Below, piece by piece: positions 48,398-57,598 of a stretch of DNA of 64,000 nucleotides. The translations under genes were made by a program, and so were the position numbers. Below the pieces are notes generated by a model that was not told the origin of the DNA, searched no databases, and was given only the letters and a program-made list of their open reading frames with translations. Source of the stretch: an uncultured Bacteroidia bacterium (lineage in GTDB: Bacteria > Bacteroidota > Bacteroidia > Bacteroidales > UBA932); contig CADBAY010000009.1 of assembly GCA_902792815.1 (NCBI GenBank), forward strand, positions 62,001 through 126,000, written 5' to 3'. Every line of letters begins with the position of its first letter. Positions within the stretch are counted from its first letter, which is position 1.

Positions 48398-50391
48398 AAA
48401 AGCTTTTGATTGTGATGGGAGCAGCCCTTATGCTTGCATCGTGTAATTCTTCCAATGTTTTCCTCCAGGAGTGGGATACTCCGTACGGCATCCCTCCGTT
48501 CGACAAAATAAAGATAGGGGACTATATGCCGGCCATCAAGGCCGGTATCGAGCAGCAGAACGCCGAGATCCAGGCCATCATCGACAACCAGGAGGCTCCT
48601 TCGTTCGAGAATACCGTTGCCGCCTTTGACCGCAGCGGCGCTTTGCTCGAGAAGGTCACCAACGTGCTTTTCAACGTCAGCGAGTCGGACTACACCCCGG
48701 AGCTTAATGCCATAGTGGAGGAGGCTACGCCCGTCATCTCCGCCCACGGAGACAATCTAATGATGAATCCCAAGCTCTTCGAGCGCGTGAAGGCCGTTTA
48801 TGAGGCTCCTCAGGACAATCTGACCCGTGAGCAGCAGATGCTCCTTAAGGATCTCTATGAGGGCTTTGTACGCAACGGAATCGGCCTTGACGAGGCCGGG
48901 CAGGCGCGTATGAAAGAGATCAACAGCGAGCTTGCCACGCTTGCCCTGACCTTCGGCAACAATCTGCTTGCCCAGTCCAACGCTTTTAAGGATTCGGTGG
49001 GATTTTCGGTGGCGTCGTATTACGACAAGATGGCTTCCGAGGCCGACAGGGCGCAGCGCGAAAAGATATTCCGCCTCTACTCCAACCGCGGCAACAACGG
49101 CGATGAGTTCGACAACAAAGCCACGGTGCTGCGCATCATGGAGCTTCGCATCGAAAAGGCTAAGCTGATGGGCTATGAGAGCCCCGCCGCCTTCATCCTT
49201 GAAGACAAGATGGCCCACGATCCCGCTACGGTGGATGCGTTCCTGGGTGATATCATGGCAGCCGCCATGCGCCGCGCCAAGGAAGAAGTGGCCGACATGC
49301 AAAAGCTTATGGATGAAGATGTGGCCGCCGGCGTACTTCCTGCAGGCTCCCGCATCGAGCCGTGGGACTATATGTACTATGCCGAGAAGGTCCGCAAAGC
49401 CCGCTACGACCTTGACGAGAGCGAGGTGAGCCAGTATTTCAAGATGGAAAACGTCCGCGCCGGAGTGTTCGGAAATGCTTCCAGGCTCTACGGGATACAG
49501 TTCGAGCCCATAAGCGGCGTGCCCCTTTACAATCCTGAGTGCGAGGCCTTCAAGGTCACCGATTCCGACGGCTCTCTCATCGGCATCATCATCACCGACT
49601 ACTATCCCCGCGACTCCAAGCGTGGCGGTGCCTGGATGACCAACTTCGTCAACCAGTGGGAGGGAGTGCGTCCTGTGATCGTGAACGTGGGCAACTTCAA
49701 CAAGCCCACTGCGGATACCCCTTCGCTGCTCACCATCGACCAGGTGGAGACAATGTTCCATGAGTTCGGACACGCCCTCCACGGGCTGCTGAGCCAGTGT
49801 AAGTACAAGGGCGTCAGCGGCACTTCCGTCAAGCGCGACTTCGTGGAATTCCCTTCGCAAGTCAACGAGAACTGGGCTTTCGAGCCCGAGGTGCTTGCCA
49901 CCTATGCCTTCCATTACAAGACCGGCGAGGTGATTCCCGCCGAACTGGTGGCCAAGGTTCAGGCCGCGGCCAATTTCAACCAGGGCTTTACCACCGGCGA
50001 ACTTTGCGCCGCCAGTATCCTGGACATGAAGTGGCACGAGCTCTCCAGCATCGAAGGAATCACGGTTCCCGAGTTCGAAAAAAAAGTCTGCGAAGAGATG
50101 GGCTTGATTAAAGAGATCATCCCGCGCTACCGCAGCACTTACTTTAACCATATCTTCGGATCCAGCGGCTACAGCGCCGGCTACTACAGCTATCTGTGGG
50201 CGGAGGTGCTTGACAAAGACGCCTTCGAGCTCTTCAAGCAGAAGGGTATTTTCGACCCCGAAACCGCAATGAGCCTGCGCCGCAACGTGCTGGAGAAGGG
50301 CGGCAGCGAGGAGCCTATGACCCTTTACCGCGCCTTCCGCGGCGCCGATCCCGATTCGGGTGCTTTGCTTCGTGCAAGAGGCCTTAAATAG
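48394..50391 (+). CDS. M3-family peptidyl-dipeptidase (Dcp type), lipoprotein
   Basis: The 665-residue protein has a lipoprotein-like signal (MKKLLIVMGAALMLASC, C17) and the M3 zinc motif HEFGH at 456-460, with NENWAFEPEVLATYAF supplying the third ligand. The length is close to Dcp enzymes. It releases dipeptides from the C-termini of short peptides. It overlaps the DUF5689 gene by 4 nt, so it is translated from the nuclease operon. Whether it serves the same job, such as cleaning nucleoprotein, is open. A terminator follows. Confidence 0.92.
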   Translation: MKKLLIVMGAALMLASCNSSNVFLQEWDTPYGIPPFDKIKIGDYMPAIKAGIEQQNAEIQAIIDNQEAPSFENTVAAFDRSGALLEKVTNVLFNVSESDYTPELNAIVEEATPVISAHGDNLMMNPKLFERVKAVYEAPQDNLTREQQMLLKDLYEGFVRNGIGLDEAGQARMKEINSELATLALTFGNNLLAQSNAFKDSVGFSVASYYDKMASEADRAQREKIFRLYSNRGNNGDEFDNKATVLRIMELRIEKAKLMGYESPAAFILEDKMAHDPATVDAFLGDIMAAAMRRAKEEVADMQKLMDEDVAAGVLPAGSRIEPWDYMYYAEKVRKARYDLDESEVSQYFKMENVRAGVFGNASRLYGIQFEPISGVPLYNPECEAFKVTDSDGSLIGIIITDYYPRDSKRGGAWMTNFVNQWEGVRPVIVNVGNFNKPTADTPSLLTIDQVETMFHEFGHALHGLLSQCKYKGVSGTSVKRDFVEFPSQVNENWAFEPEVLATYAFHYKTGEVIPAELVAKVQAAANFNQGFTTGELCAASILDMKWHELSSIEGITVPEFEKKVCEEMGLIKEIIPRYRSTYFNHIFGSSGYSAGYYSYLWAEVLDKDAFELFKQKGIFDPETAMSLRRNVLEKGGSEEPMTLYRAFRGADPDSGALLRARGLK

Positions 50392-50397
50392 TTTGAG

Positions 50398-50426
50398 AAT
50401 CGCCGGAACTTTTCCGGCGATTTTTG
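50398..50426 (+). terminator. Terminator of the nuclease operon
   Basis: AATCGCCGGAA and TTCCGGCGATT form an 11-bp stem around a 3-nt loop (about CTT), followed by TTTTGT. Confidence 0.88.
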
Positions 50427-50454
50427 TAAATTTGCAAGATTTAATTTGCAGTAT

Positions 50455-51975
50455 ATGAAAAACAAAGTTCTTTTGATGATTCTTGACGGTTGGGGCGAGG
50501 GACGCCACGACCATAGCAACGCAATTTATACCCAGGGAGCACCCTTCATCGACAGCCTCCGCGCCAAATACCCCATGGCACATCTTCACGCTTGCGGCGA
50601 ATACGTAGGCCTTCCCGACGGCCAGATGGGCAACAGCGAGGTGGGACACATGAACCTCGGTGCCGGCCGCATAGTTTATCAGGACCTGGTTAAGGTGAAT
50701 ATGGCCTGCCGCGAGCACCGTCTCCTGCAGAACCCCGAGATCCGTGCCGCCTACGACAATGTAAAGAAGAACGGTGGCAAACTCCATTTCTTCGGTCTTT
50801 GCTCCCACGGCGGAGTCCACTCGTCCCTTAACCATCTGTACGAGTTCCTCGCCGAGGCCAAGAACGAAGGCATTTCAGAGGTGTACGTGCACTGTTTCAT
50901 GGACGGACGCGACACCGATCCCCGCAGCGGCTATGGATTCGTAAAGGAACTGGAAGAGAAGATGGCGCAGACCACCGGCCGCGTGGCCACCGTCTGCGGC
51001 CGATTCTACGCCATGGACCGTGACAAGCGCTGGAACCGCATCAAGGAAGCCTACGACATGCTTGTCGAGGGCAAAGGTGCACAGTTCGAAAGCGCCCTTG
51101 AGGGCATCCAGGCATCCTACGACGCCGACGTCACCGACGAATTCATCAAGCCCATCGTGATCACCAAAGACGGCAAGCCCCTCGCCAAGGTCGAGGCCGG
51201 CGATACCGTAATCTTCTACAACTTCCGCAACGACCGCGCCCGCGAGCTCACCAACGTGCTCACACAGAACGACATGCCCGAAGAAGGCATGCACACCGTT
51301 TCCCTGTACTACTGCACCCTTACTCCTTACGACGCTTCGTTCACCGGACTTCATATCCTCTTCCCCAAGGAAGAAGTGCAGGACACCCTTGGCGAAACCA
51401 TCTCCAAGGCCGGTCTGCGCCAGCTCCGTATAGCCGAGACCGAGAAATACGCCCACGTGACCTTCTTCTTCAACGGCGGGCGCGAAACTCCCTTCGAGAA
51501 TGAAGACCGCATACTTGTGAATTCTCCCAAGGTGGCCACCTACGACCTGCAGCCCGAGATGAGCGCCGTCGAGGTGACCGACCGCCTGTGCGAGGCCATC
51601 CGCAGCGAGAAAGAGGACCTCATCATCCTCAATTATGCCAACGGCGACATGGTTGGACATACCGGTGTCTACAAGGCCATCTGCAACGCAGTCGGGTGCA
51701 TTGACGGCTGCGTGGAGACCACCATCACCTGTGCCCTCAACCACGGCTATGTGGTGCTTCTCACCGCCGACCACGGCAATGCCGACTATGCAGTCAACGA
51801 AGACGGTTCCCCCAATACCGCCCACTCCCTCAACCTGGTGCAGTTCATCGTAATAGGTGCCGGCGACGAGGTCAAGACGGTCAAGGACGGCGCCCTCTGC
51901 AACGTGGCTCCTACCATCCTCAAGCTGATGGGCATCCCTCAGCCCGAGGCTATGACTGCCGAGCCTCTGATCTGA
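50455..51975 (+). CDS. gpmI: 2,3-bisphosphoglycerate-independent phosphoglycerate mutase
   Basis: The protein of about 506 residues starts [16 protein letters not shown], with the alkaline-phosphatase-fold metal Asp. [17 protein letters not shown] holds the phosphoserine, and [10 protein letters not shown] and TADHGNADY the further metal ligands. It interconverts 3- and 2-phosphoglycerate in glycolysis. TTAATTTG lies just upstream, so an in-frame TTG at 50446 inside that box is not the start. It opens a five-gene operon; its stop shares one base with the manA start. Confidence 0.96.
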   Translation: MKNKVLLMILDGWGEGRHDHSNAIYTQGAPFIDSLRAKYPMAHLHACGEYVGLPDGQMGNSEVGHMNLGAGRIVYQDLVKVNMACREHRLLQNPEIRAAYDNVKKNGGKLHFFGLCSHGGVHSSLNHLYEFLAEAKNEGISEVYVHCFMDGRDTDPRSGYGFVKELEEKMAQTTGRVATVCGRFYAMDRDKRWNRIKEAYDMLVEGKGAQFESALEGIQASYDADVTDEFIKPIVITKDGKPLAKVEAGDTVIFYNFRNDRARELTNVLTQNDMPEEGMHTVSLYYCTLTPYDASFTGLHILFPKEEVQDTLGETISKAGLRQLRIAETEKYAHVTFFFNGGRETPFENEDRILVNSPKVATYDLQPEMSAVEVTDRLCEAIRSEKEDLIILNYANGDMVGHTGVYKAICNAVGCIDGCVETTITCALNHGYVVLLTADHGNADYAVNEDGSPNTAHSLNLVQFIVIGAGDEVKTVKDGALCNVAPTILKLMGIPQPEAMTAEPLI

Positions 51976-52889
51976 TGATTTACAGTTTCGATCCTATTCT
52001 CCGCCCCATGGTGTGGGGCTCTGAGCTCTGGGTGCTTTCGGGCTACCCGGAGCGCTTGTCGGTGGTTTCCGACGGCCCCTGCAAAGGGATTACCATCAAT
52101 GAGCTGGTCGCCCGTGAAAAGGAGCGCCTGCTGGGCTCCGGGGGCTACCGCCGCTTCGGCGACGAGTTCCCGCTCCTTATAAAGTTCCTCGACGTTCATG
52201 CCCCTCTGAGTATCCAGGTGCATCCTTCGGAGGAGTTTGCCCAGGCGCGCCAGGGCCTTCACGGCAAGACCGAAATGTGGTATGTGATAAGGGCGGAGAA
52301 GGATGCCGAACTGATGGCCGGATTCTCCAGGGAAATAACTCCCGACGAGTATGTCCGGCGGGTGTCGGACGGGAGCATCACCGACGTGATAGCCCGCCAC
52401 AAGATAGCTGCCGGCGATGTGTTCTTCATACCGACCGGCAGGGTGCACGCCTTGCTGCCCGGCGCTTACATCGCTGAAATACAGCAGACTTCCGACTCGA
52501 CCTACCGTATCTGGGACTACAACCGTCCCGGACTTGACGGCCGCCTCCGTCCACTCCATACGGAACTTGCCAAGGAGGCTCTCGACTACAAGGTCTATCC
52601 CGAGTACCGCACTCATTATCAGCCTCTCAGGAATGCCGAAACGGGCCTGGTGGCCTGCGAGTATTTTGACACTTCGCTTCTGGATATTTCCGCTCCTTTC
52701 CGCAAGGACCTTTCGGGGCTCGACAGCTTCCTGATAGTGATGTGCCTCGAGGGCTCTGGAACCCTGCGCTGCGGCTCTTCCGAGAGAGCGCTGCATCCTG
52801 ACGGCTGCCTGCTTGTTCCCGCTTGCGAGAGCGGCGCCGAGTTTATCCCGTCTGACGGCGGGCTCAAAATGTTGTTGTGCCATTTATGA
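51975..52889 (+). CDS. manA: Mannose-6-phosphate isomerase, class I (short type)
   Basis: The 304-residue cupin enzyme has PLLIKFLDVHAPLSIQVHP, where QVHP carries zinc ligands, and the conserved WYVIRAEKDAEL. FIPTGRVHALLPGAYIAEIQ follows with the third His, then SDSTYRIWDYNR. It converts fructose-6-phosphate and mannose-6-phosphate and so feeds GDP-mannose and GDP-fucose. Stop/start overlaps join it to gpmI (1 base) and rnr (4 bases). Confidence 0.93.
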   Translation: MIYSFDPILRPMVWGSELWVLSGYPERLSVVSDGPCKGITINELVAREKERLLGSGGYRRFGDEFPLLIKFLDVHAPLSIQVHPSEEFAQARQGLHGKTEMWYVIRAEKDAELMAGFSREITPDEYVRRVSDGSITDVIARHKIAAGDVFFIPTGRVHALLPGAYIAEIQQTSDSTYRIWDYNRPGLDGRLRPLHTELAKEALDYKVYPEYRTHYQPLRNAETGLVACEYFDTSLLDISAPFRKDLSGLDSFLIVMCLEGSGTLRCGSSERALHPDGCLLVPACESGAEFIPSDGGLKMLLCHL

Positions 52890-54985
52890 AAAGATATAAG
52901 CAAAGCAAAAAGCGGCAGAATCCCAAGGACAATCCGCGCCACGCCGGCCGCAGGCAGGCACGCGAACTGACCGGCAAGGTGCAGATGACCCGCGAGGGCT
53001 TCATCTACGTAATTGTCGAAGGACGCGAGGACGATATCTACGTCAAGGCTCCCAAGACCCGTCACGCCCTTAACGGCGACCTGGTGCGCGTAGCCATCAC
53101 TCATCCCGGCGGTTACGGCAAAAGGGCCGAAGGGGAAGTGGTAGAGATACTTGAGCGCAACAAGGCTCCTTTCGTGGGCTTTATGCACTACATCGGCGCG
53201 CAGGCGTGGGTGCTCATGCAGAGCAAGTTCATGCCTTACGACATAATGGTCGATGCCGAGCAGGCCCGCGCCATGGGTGCGGAAGCCGGAATGAAGGTGG
53301 CTGCGGTGGTGGACCATTGGCAGAGAGGCGAGATGAGCCCCTGGGGGCACATAGTGGACGTGCTTGGCATGCCTGGCGAGAACGACACCGAGATGCACGC
53401 CATACTGGCGGAATTCAACCTGCCGTACCGCTTTGAAAAGAACGTCGAGAATGCTGCCGATTCTATCTCCGAAGTCATATCCGACGAGGATCTTAAGGGG
53501 CGCAAAGACTTCCGCAATGTACTTACATTCACCATCGACCCCTCCGATGCCAAGGACTTTGACGATGCGTTGTCGTTCCGCAAGCTCTCCGATGGCGGCT
53601 ATGAGGTCGGCGTGCACATTGCCGATGTGTCTTATTACGTGAAGCCCGGCGGCGCGGTTGACAAGGAGGCCCGCGAGAGGGGCACCTCCGTGTATCTGGT
53701 CGACCGCACCGTGCCCATGCTCCCCGAGAAGCTCTGCAACAAGCTCTGCTCGCTGCGCCAGGATGAAGACAAACTCACTTTTTCGGCGGTTTTTGAGCTG
53801 GGACCCAAGGGAGCGGTCAGGTCACGCTGGATAGGACGTACCGTCATTTGCTCCAATGCCCGCATGGACTACGAGCAGGCTCAGGCCATCATCGACAATC
53901 CGCCCGTGAAGGAAGAACGTACGCCCCTCCAGGAAGCCATCCTTACCCTGAACCATCTTGCCCAGACCATGCGCGAGGCCCGTTTCAAGGCCGGCGCCAT
54001 CAACTTCGACCGCCCTGAAATGAAGGTTGAGGTTGACGACAAGGGAAAGCCGGTGAGGGTGTTTCAGAAGGTTGCACACGAATCAAATAACCTCATAGAG
54101 GAGTTCATGCTGCTTGCCAACCGTACCGTTGCGGAATTCGTGGCCACCGGGGGCAAGATGAACGGCGTGGCAATGAAGAATGCCAAGACCTTCGTTTACC
54201 GTATTCACGGCGAGCCCAATTTCGAGAAGCTGGAAGGCTTGCGCGGCTTCGCATCCAATTTCGGATACAAGATGGAAGAGGCATCGAGCGGCAAGGGCGC
54301 TGCCGACGCGCTGCGAGGCCTTTTGACTGAATCTCTCGGCAAACCCGAGCACGCAGCCTTCGAGAACCTTGCCCTGAGGTCCATGGCCAAGGCCGTGTAC
54401 AGCACCGACAATATAGGCCACTACGGTCTTGCGTTCCGCTTCTACACCCATTTCACATCGCCCATCAGGCGCTACCCCGACCTTATGGTTCACCGCCTGC
54501 TGACCATCTACCTGCGCGGCGGCGATTCTGCCGACAAGGGCCGCTTCGAGAAGGAATGCGTGCACGCTTCCGAGCGTGAACTGGTGGCCGCCGACGCCGA
54601 GCGCACCAGCGTAAAATACAAGCTTGTGGAGTTCATGCAGGACAAGGTGGGACAGGAGTTCGAGGGTGCAGTATCGGGCCTGACCGACTGGGGAATGTAT
54701 GTCGAGATTGACGAGACCCATATCGAAGGAATGGTCCCGCTGCGCGAAATCCGTTCCGATTTTTACGAATTTGACGAGGCTCGTTACCGTCTTGTGGGGC
54801 GCCGCACCCGCCGCATTTTCCGGCTCGGCGACAGAGTGCGTATCAAAGTCAAAAGCGCCAATCTCGAGCAGCGGCTGCTGGATTATGAACTAATTGAAAA
54901 TGAAGAAGATAATACTGTTGCTGCTCCCGCTCCTGCTGTGGACCGGAAGCGCCCTCGCCCAGACAAGAAGCGAAAGGCTCGCTGA
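52886..54985 (+). CDS. rnr: Ribonuclease R
   Basis: The protein of about 699 residues starts with a basic tail (MKRYKQSKKRQNPKDNPRH), then cold-shock-type OB domains. The RNB catalytic domain has TIDPSDAKDFDDALSFR, carrying the catalytic Asp cluster, and HFTSPIRRYPDLMVHR, and an S1 domain follows (about 590-670). It ends in a basic Pro/Lys/Arg tail. It is a 3'-5' exoribonuclease that degrades structured RNA. An upstream GTG (52877) is in frame, but the ATG overlaps the manA stop in the usual ATGA manner. The last 86 nt also encode the signal peptide of the next gene. Confidence 0.95.
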   Translation: MKRYKQSKKRQNPKDNPRHAGRRQARELTGKVQMTREGFIYVIVEGREDDIYVKAPKTRHALNGDLVRVAITHPGGYGKRAEGEVVEILERNKAPFVGFMHYIGAQAWVLMQSKFMPYDIMVDAEQARAMGAEAGMKVAAVVDHWQRGEMSPWGHIVDVLGMPGENDTEMHAILAEFNLPYRFEKNVENAADSISEVISDEDLKGRKDFRNVLTFTIDPSDAKDFDDALSFRKLSDGGYEVGVHIADVSYYVKPGGAVDKEARERGTSVYLVDRTVPMLPEKLCNKLCSLRQDEDKLTFSAVFELGPKGAVRSRWIGRTVICSNARMDYEQAQAIIDNPPVKEERTPLQEAILTLNHLAQTMREARFKAGAINFDRPEMKVEVDDKGKPVRVFQKVAHESNNLIEEFMLLANRTVAEFVATGGKMNGVAMKNAKTFVYRIHGEPNFEKLEGLRGFASNFGYKMEEASSGKGAADALRGLLTESLGKPEHAAFENLALRSMAKAVYSTDNIGHYGLAFRFYTHFTSPIRRYPDLMVHRLLTIYLRGGDSADKGRFEKECVHASERELVAADAERTSVKYKLVEFMQDKVGQEFEGAVSGLTDWGMYVEIDETHIEGMVPLREIRSDFYEFDEARYRLVGRRTRRIFRLGDRVRIKVKSANLEQRLLDYELIENEEDNTVAAPAPAVDRKRPRPDKKRKAR

Positions 54986-56339
54986 TTACGTTTATTACTT
55001 TGCATCCGACTCGCTGCACGGGCGTGCAGCGGGAAGCGCTGATGCGGCCAAGGCTCGCGATTACATAGTTGCGCGCTACAAGGAGTGCGGGCTCAAGCCT
55101 CTGAGCGGCGGCAACTTTCTGGTGTCTTTCCAGCGTGACGGAAAGCAATACACCAATGTCGTGGCCCTCATCGAAGGAGGGGAACTCAAAGACGAGTACA
55201 TAGTGCTCGGAGCTCACTACGACCACCTGGGCGAAAAGAGCGGGCAGATATATCCAGGAGCGGATGACAACGCTTCCGGCAGCGCCGCTCTCATCGAGAT
55301 TGCCCGTGAACTCTCTGCTCACCGCGAAGATTTGAAACGCAGCATCATAATCGCGGCATTCGACGCCGAGGAAATAGGCCTGTACGGCTCGACCTACCTG
55401 GCCGAATTCCTGGATGCCCTGGTGGGCATCGACAAGGTAAAGCTTATGATGAGCGTGGATATGGTGGGCCGTTATGCCGATACTCACAAGCTCGTAATGG
55501 AAGGAGTCGCCACCATCAAGAACGGCAGGATACTGGCCAAAGGTGCAGGCGAGCGCCACTCCATCAACGTAAAGGCCAAGAATTTTGAGACATCTGTCCT
55601 CACGGCTACCGACACCGAGGCTTTTGCACGCATGCAAGTGCCCACGCTGGCAGTCTCTACAGGTCTTCATCCGCAGTACCACAAGCCGACCGACACTCCC
55701 GACCTGATCGACTACGACGGTCTGGACAGGATATCCCTCTGCCTTACCGACTTTGCCATGGACGCCGCTACCGACGAGTCTTTTGCCGCCAGCGGCCGCG
55801 TTGCCCGAAAGCATATGGACAAGGCTCCCGTATTCGAGGCGGGCCTCACGGGCTCGATCGGCAATGCCCTCCTTTCCTTCCCCAAAGCAGATCTGTCCTC
55901 CAAGGGACGCATGGACTACTCGGCCGGCCTTACAACGCGCCTGAATTTCGGCTCTTTCGGCCTTCAGGTTGATGCCCTTTGGGAAAGTTCGACCTCCCGG
56001 TTCCCCTCGCTCGAGCCCATGTTCGGCGCGGCGCAGGATTACACCCAGCGCTCAGTCACGGTGCCGGCATATTTCCTGATCCGCTCCGATGCATCCGAAA
56101 ACGGAGCCTTCCTGGGACTCGGCGGCTACTACAGCTATGTGTATTCGCATTCTTTCAGCAAGGACGATCCGCTGTGGAGCGTGAATCCTCATCAGGGAGG
56201 TCTGGCCGCGAACTTTGGTGTGAAGGTTGCCAATCTTGTGCTGGAGTGGTCTTTCCGCTGGCAACTCAACAATCTGTTTGCCGAGCAGGCTTCACATTTA
56301 CAGAACGCTACGTATCTAAAAGTTTCCTGGATTTTTTAG
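54900..56339 (+). CDS. M28-family aminopeptidase with C-terminal beta-barrel-like domain
   Basis: The protein of about 479 residues starts MKKIILLLLPLLLWTGSALA (signal peptide). The M28 zinc motifs are present in order: GAHYDHLG (H, D), GADDNASG (bridging Asp), DAEEIGLYG (Glu pair), MVGRYAD and HPQYHKPTDTPD (last His). Residues about 320-479 leave the peptidase fold and look like strands with aromatic ends: MDYSAGLTTRLNFGSFGLQV, FLGLGGYYSYVYSH and ATYLKVSWIF at the end. The gene begins inside rnr in another frame (86-nt overlap), and dapF follows after 1 nt. Confidence 0.88.
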   Translation: MKKIILLLLPLLLWTGSALAQTRSERLADYVYYFASDSLHGRAAGSADAAKARDYIVARYKECGLKPLSGGNFLVSFQRDGKQYTNVVALIEGGELKDEYIVLGAHYDHLGEKSGQIYPGADDNASGSAALIEIARELSAHREDLKRSIIIAAFDAEEIGLYGSTYLAEFLDALVGIDKVKLMMSVDMVGRYADTHKLVMEGVATIKNGRILAKGAGERHSINVKAKNFETSVLTATDTEAFARMQVPTLAVSTGLHPQYHKPTDTPDLIDYDGLDRISLCLTDFAMDAATDESFAASGRVARKHMDKAPVFEAGLTGSIGNALLSFPKADLSSKGRMDYSAGLTTRLNFGSFGLQVDALWESSTSRFPSLEPMFGAAQDYTQRSVTVPAYFLIRSDASENGAFLGLGGYYSYVYSHSFSKDDPLWSVNPHQGGLAANFGVKVANLVLEWSFRWQLNNLFAEQASHLQNATYLKVSWIF

Positions 56340-56340
56340 G

Positions 56341-57132
56341 ATGAATTTGGAGTTTACCAAAATGGAAGGTCTGGGCAACGACTACATCTATGTAGATGAA
56401 GCGCGTTTCCCCATTGCCGACCCCGGCGCCTTGTCCGTGCGCTTGAGCGACCGCCATTTTGGCATCGGCGCCGACGGACTTGTGCTCATAGGGCCGTCCG
56501 CTGTGGCCGACTTCCGCATGCGTATGTTCAATGCCGACGGCTCCGAGGGCCTTATGTGCGGCAATGCTGCCCGCTGCATAGGCAAGTATGTGTATGAAAA
56601 GGGACTGACCGACAAAACGATAATCGACCTCGATACTGCCTCCGGAGTGCGCAAGCTGAACCTGCATCTTGCCTCCGACGGCACTGTGGAAAGCGTTTCC
56701 GTGGGCATGGGGAGTTACCGGATCTTGCAGCGTGAGCTGACCTTGGAGGCCGCAGGCAGAAGTTTCACCGGCATGCATGTCGATGTGGGGAACCCCCATT
56801 TCGTGATTTTCGTGCCGGATGCCGAAGCGGAAGATGTGGCCGCCGTCGGTCCGCAGCTTGAAAACCAGATTCCCGGGGGAATCAATGTGGAGTTTGCTTC
56901 GGTCCGTTCGGAGGGAATACGCATGCTCGTGTGGGAGCGGGGGAGCGGCATCACCCTTGCCTGCGGCACCGGTGCCTGCGCAACTGCTGCCGCAGCCTTT
57001 GAGCAGGGCCTCAATGCCGGCGCTTGCAGCGTGCTGATGGACGGCGGCACCCTTCAAGTATCCATTCAGGACGGCACCATGCTCCAGCGCGGCCCTGCCA
57101 GCATGGTATTTGAGGGGTCGGTGCTTATTTAA
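56341..57132 (+). CDS. dapF: Diaminopimelate epimerase
   Basis: The 263-residue protein has both catalytic Cys motifs: GLMCGNAARC (Cys near residue 73) and LACGTGACATAAAAF (Cys near 213), with FTKMEGLGNDYIYVD at the start. It turns LL- into meso-diaminopimelate for lysine and peptidoglycan. It is the last of the gpmI-manA-rnr-M28-dapF operon, one base after the peptidase stop. No terminator is evident after it. Confidence 0.95.
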   Translation: MNLEFTKMEGLGNDYIYVDEARFPIADPGALSVRLSDRHFGIGADGLVLIGPSAVADFRMRMFNADGSEGLMCGNAARCIGKYVYEKGLTDKTIIDLDTASGVRKLNLHLASDGTVESVSVGMGSYRILQRELTLEAAGRSFTGMHVDVGNPHFVIFVPDAEAEDVAAVGPQLENQIPGGINVEFASVRSEGIRMLVWERGSGITLACGTGACATAAAAFEQGLNAGACSVLMDGGTLQVSIQDGTMLQRGPASMVFEGSVLI

Positions 57133-57398
57133 TACTACCTTTTTAGGGTAATACTTGTCAAACAAATCGTTGAGTTTCGTTTTTAACTTGACACCGTTAG
57201 GTGCGAGGTTAAGTTTTTTTCGTATGCTCACGTTTATCTGGCGAATTCCCTGCGAGTACAGGAAGTCGTTCCCGCATCCGCCAATACCTTTACAAAATCA
57301 GGATAAGTTATGGCGTAGAACAGAAAGACTGATGTGAGCATTTCTTTGCGGTCTTTGTTGATGCTGTCCATGTCTTGCCTGGCCATTATCATGTTCAT
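57133..57398 (-). pseudogene. Frameshifted gene remnant, family unrecognised
   Basis: Minus strand, from ATG 57398: MNMIMARQDMDSINKDRKEM, then VFLFYAITYPDFVKVLADAG in one frame until a stop at 57234. In the next frame the text continues GCGNDFLYSQGIRQINVSIR and KLNDLFDKYYPKKVVLNK up to the dapF stop. Both pieces have natural protein composition and join smoothly, so a gene has decayed by frameshift and lost its ends. I cannot name it. The rest of the gap (57399-57598) is AT-rich, with no convincing gene or promoter. Confidence 0.5.
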
Positions 57399-57598
57399 GC
57401 GCCGGCCAGTTCTTGGGCTAACAAACAGACTCCAACAGTGATTGTTGTCAAAACGTCAGGTGATAATGGCATGGTCCCTCGTTCCCCGGCGCAGATTCCA
57501 CCCTACAACTCGTATTTTTAACTATATGCAACGTTTCTATTATAAAAGGCATCTATAAGAAAGTCAAAACATTTAAGAAAGTAAAATCATAATTGGCT

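Noticed and set aside
34086..50391. Interpretation as a glycan polysaccharide-utilisation locus
   Set aside because: No SusD-type protein, glycoside hydrolase, lyase or hybrid two-component sensor is present; two nucleases are.
48757..50835. 692-codon open frame on the minus strand
   Set aside because: It runs antisense through the M3 peptidase and gpmI genes and has low-complexity Val/Gly/His-rich composition; it is a by-product of codon bias.
56308..57231. 307-codon minus-strand frame over dapF
   Set aside because: Only its first about 35 codons, outside dapF, look like protein and belong to the remnant at 57133-57398; the rest is a shadow of dapF.
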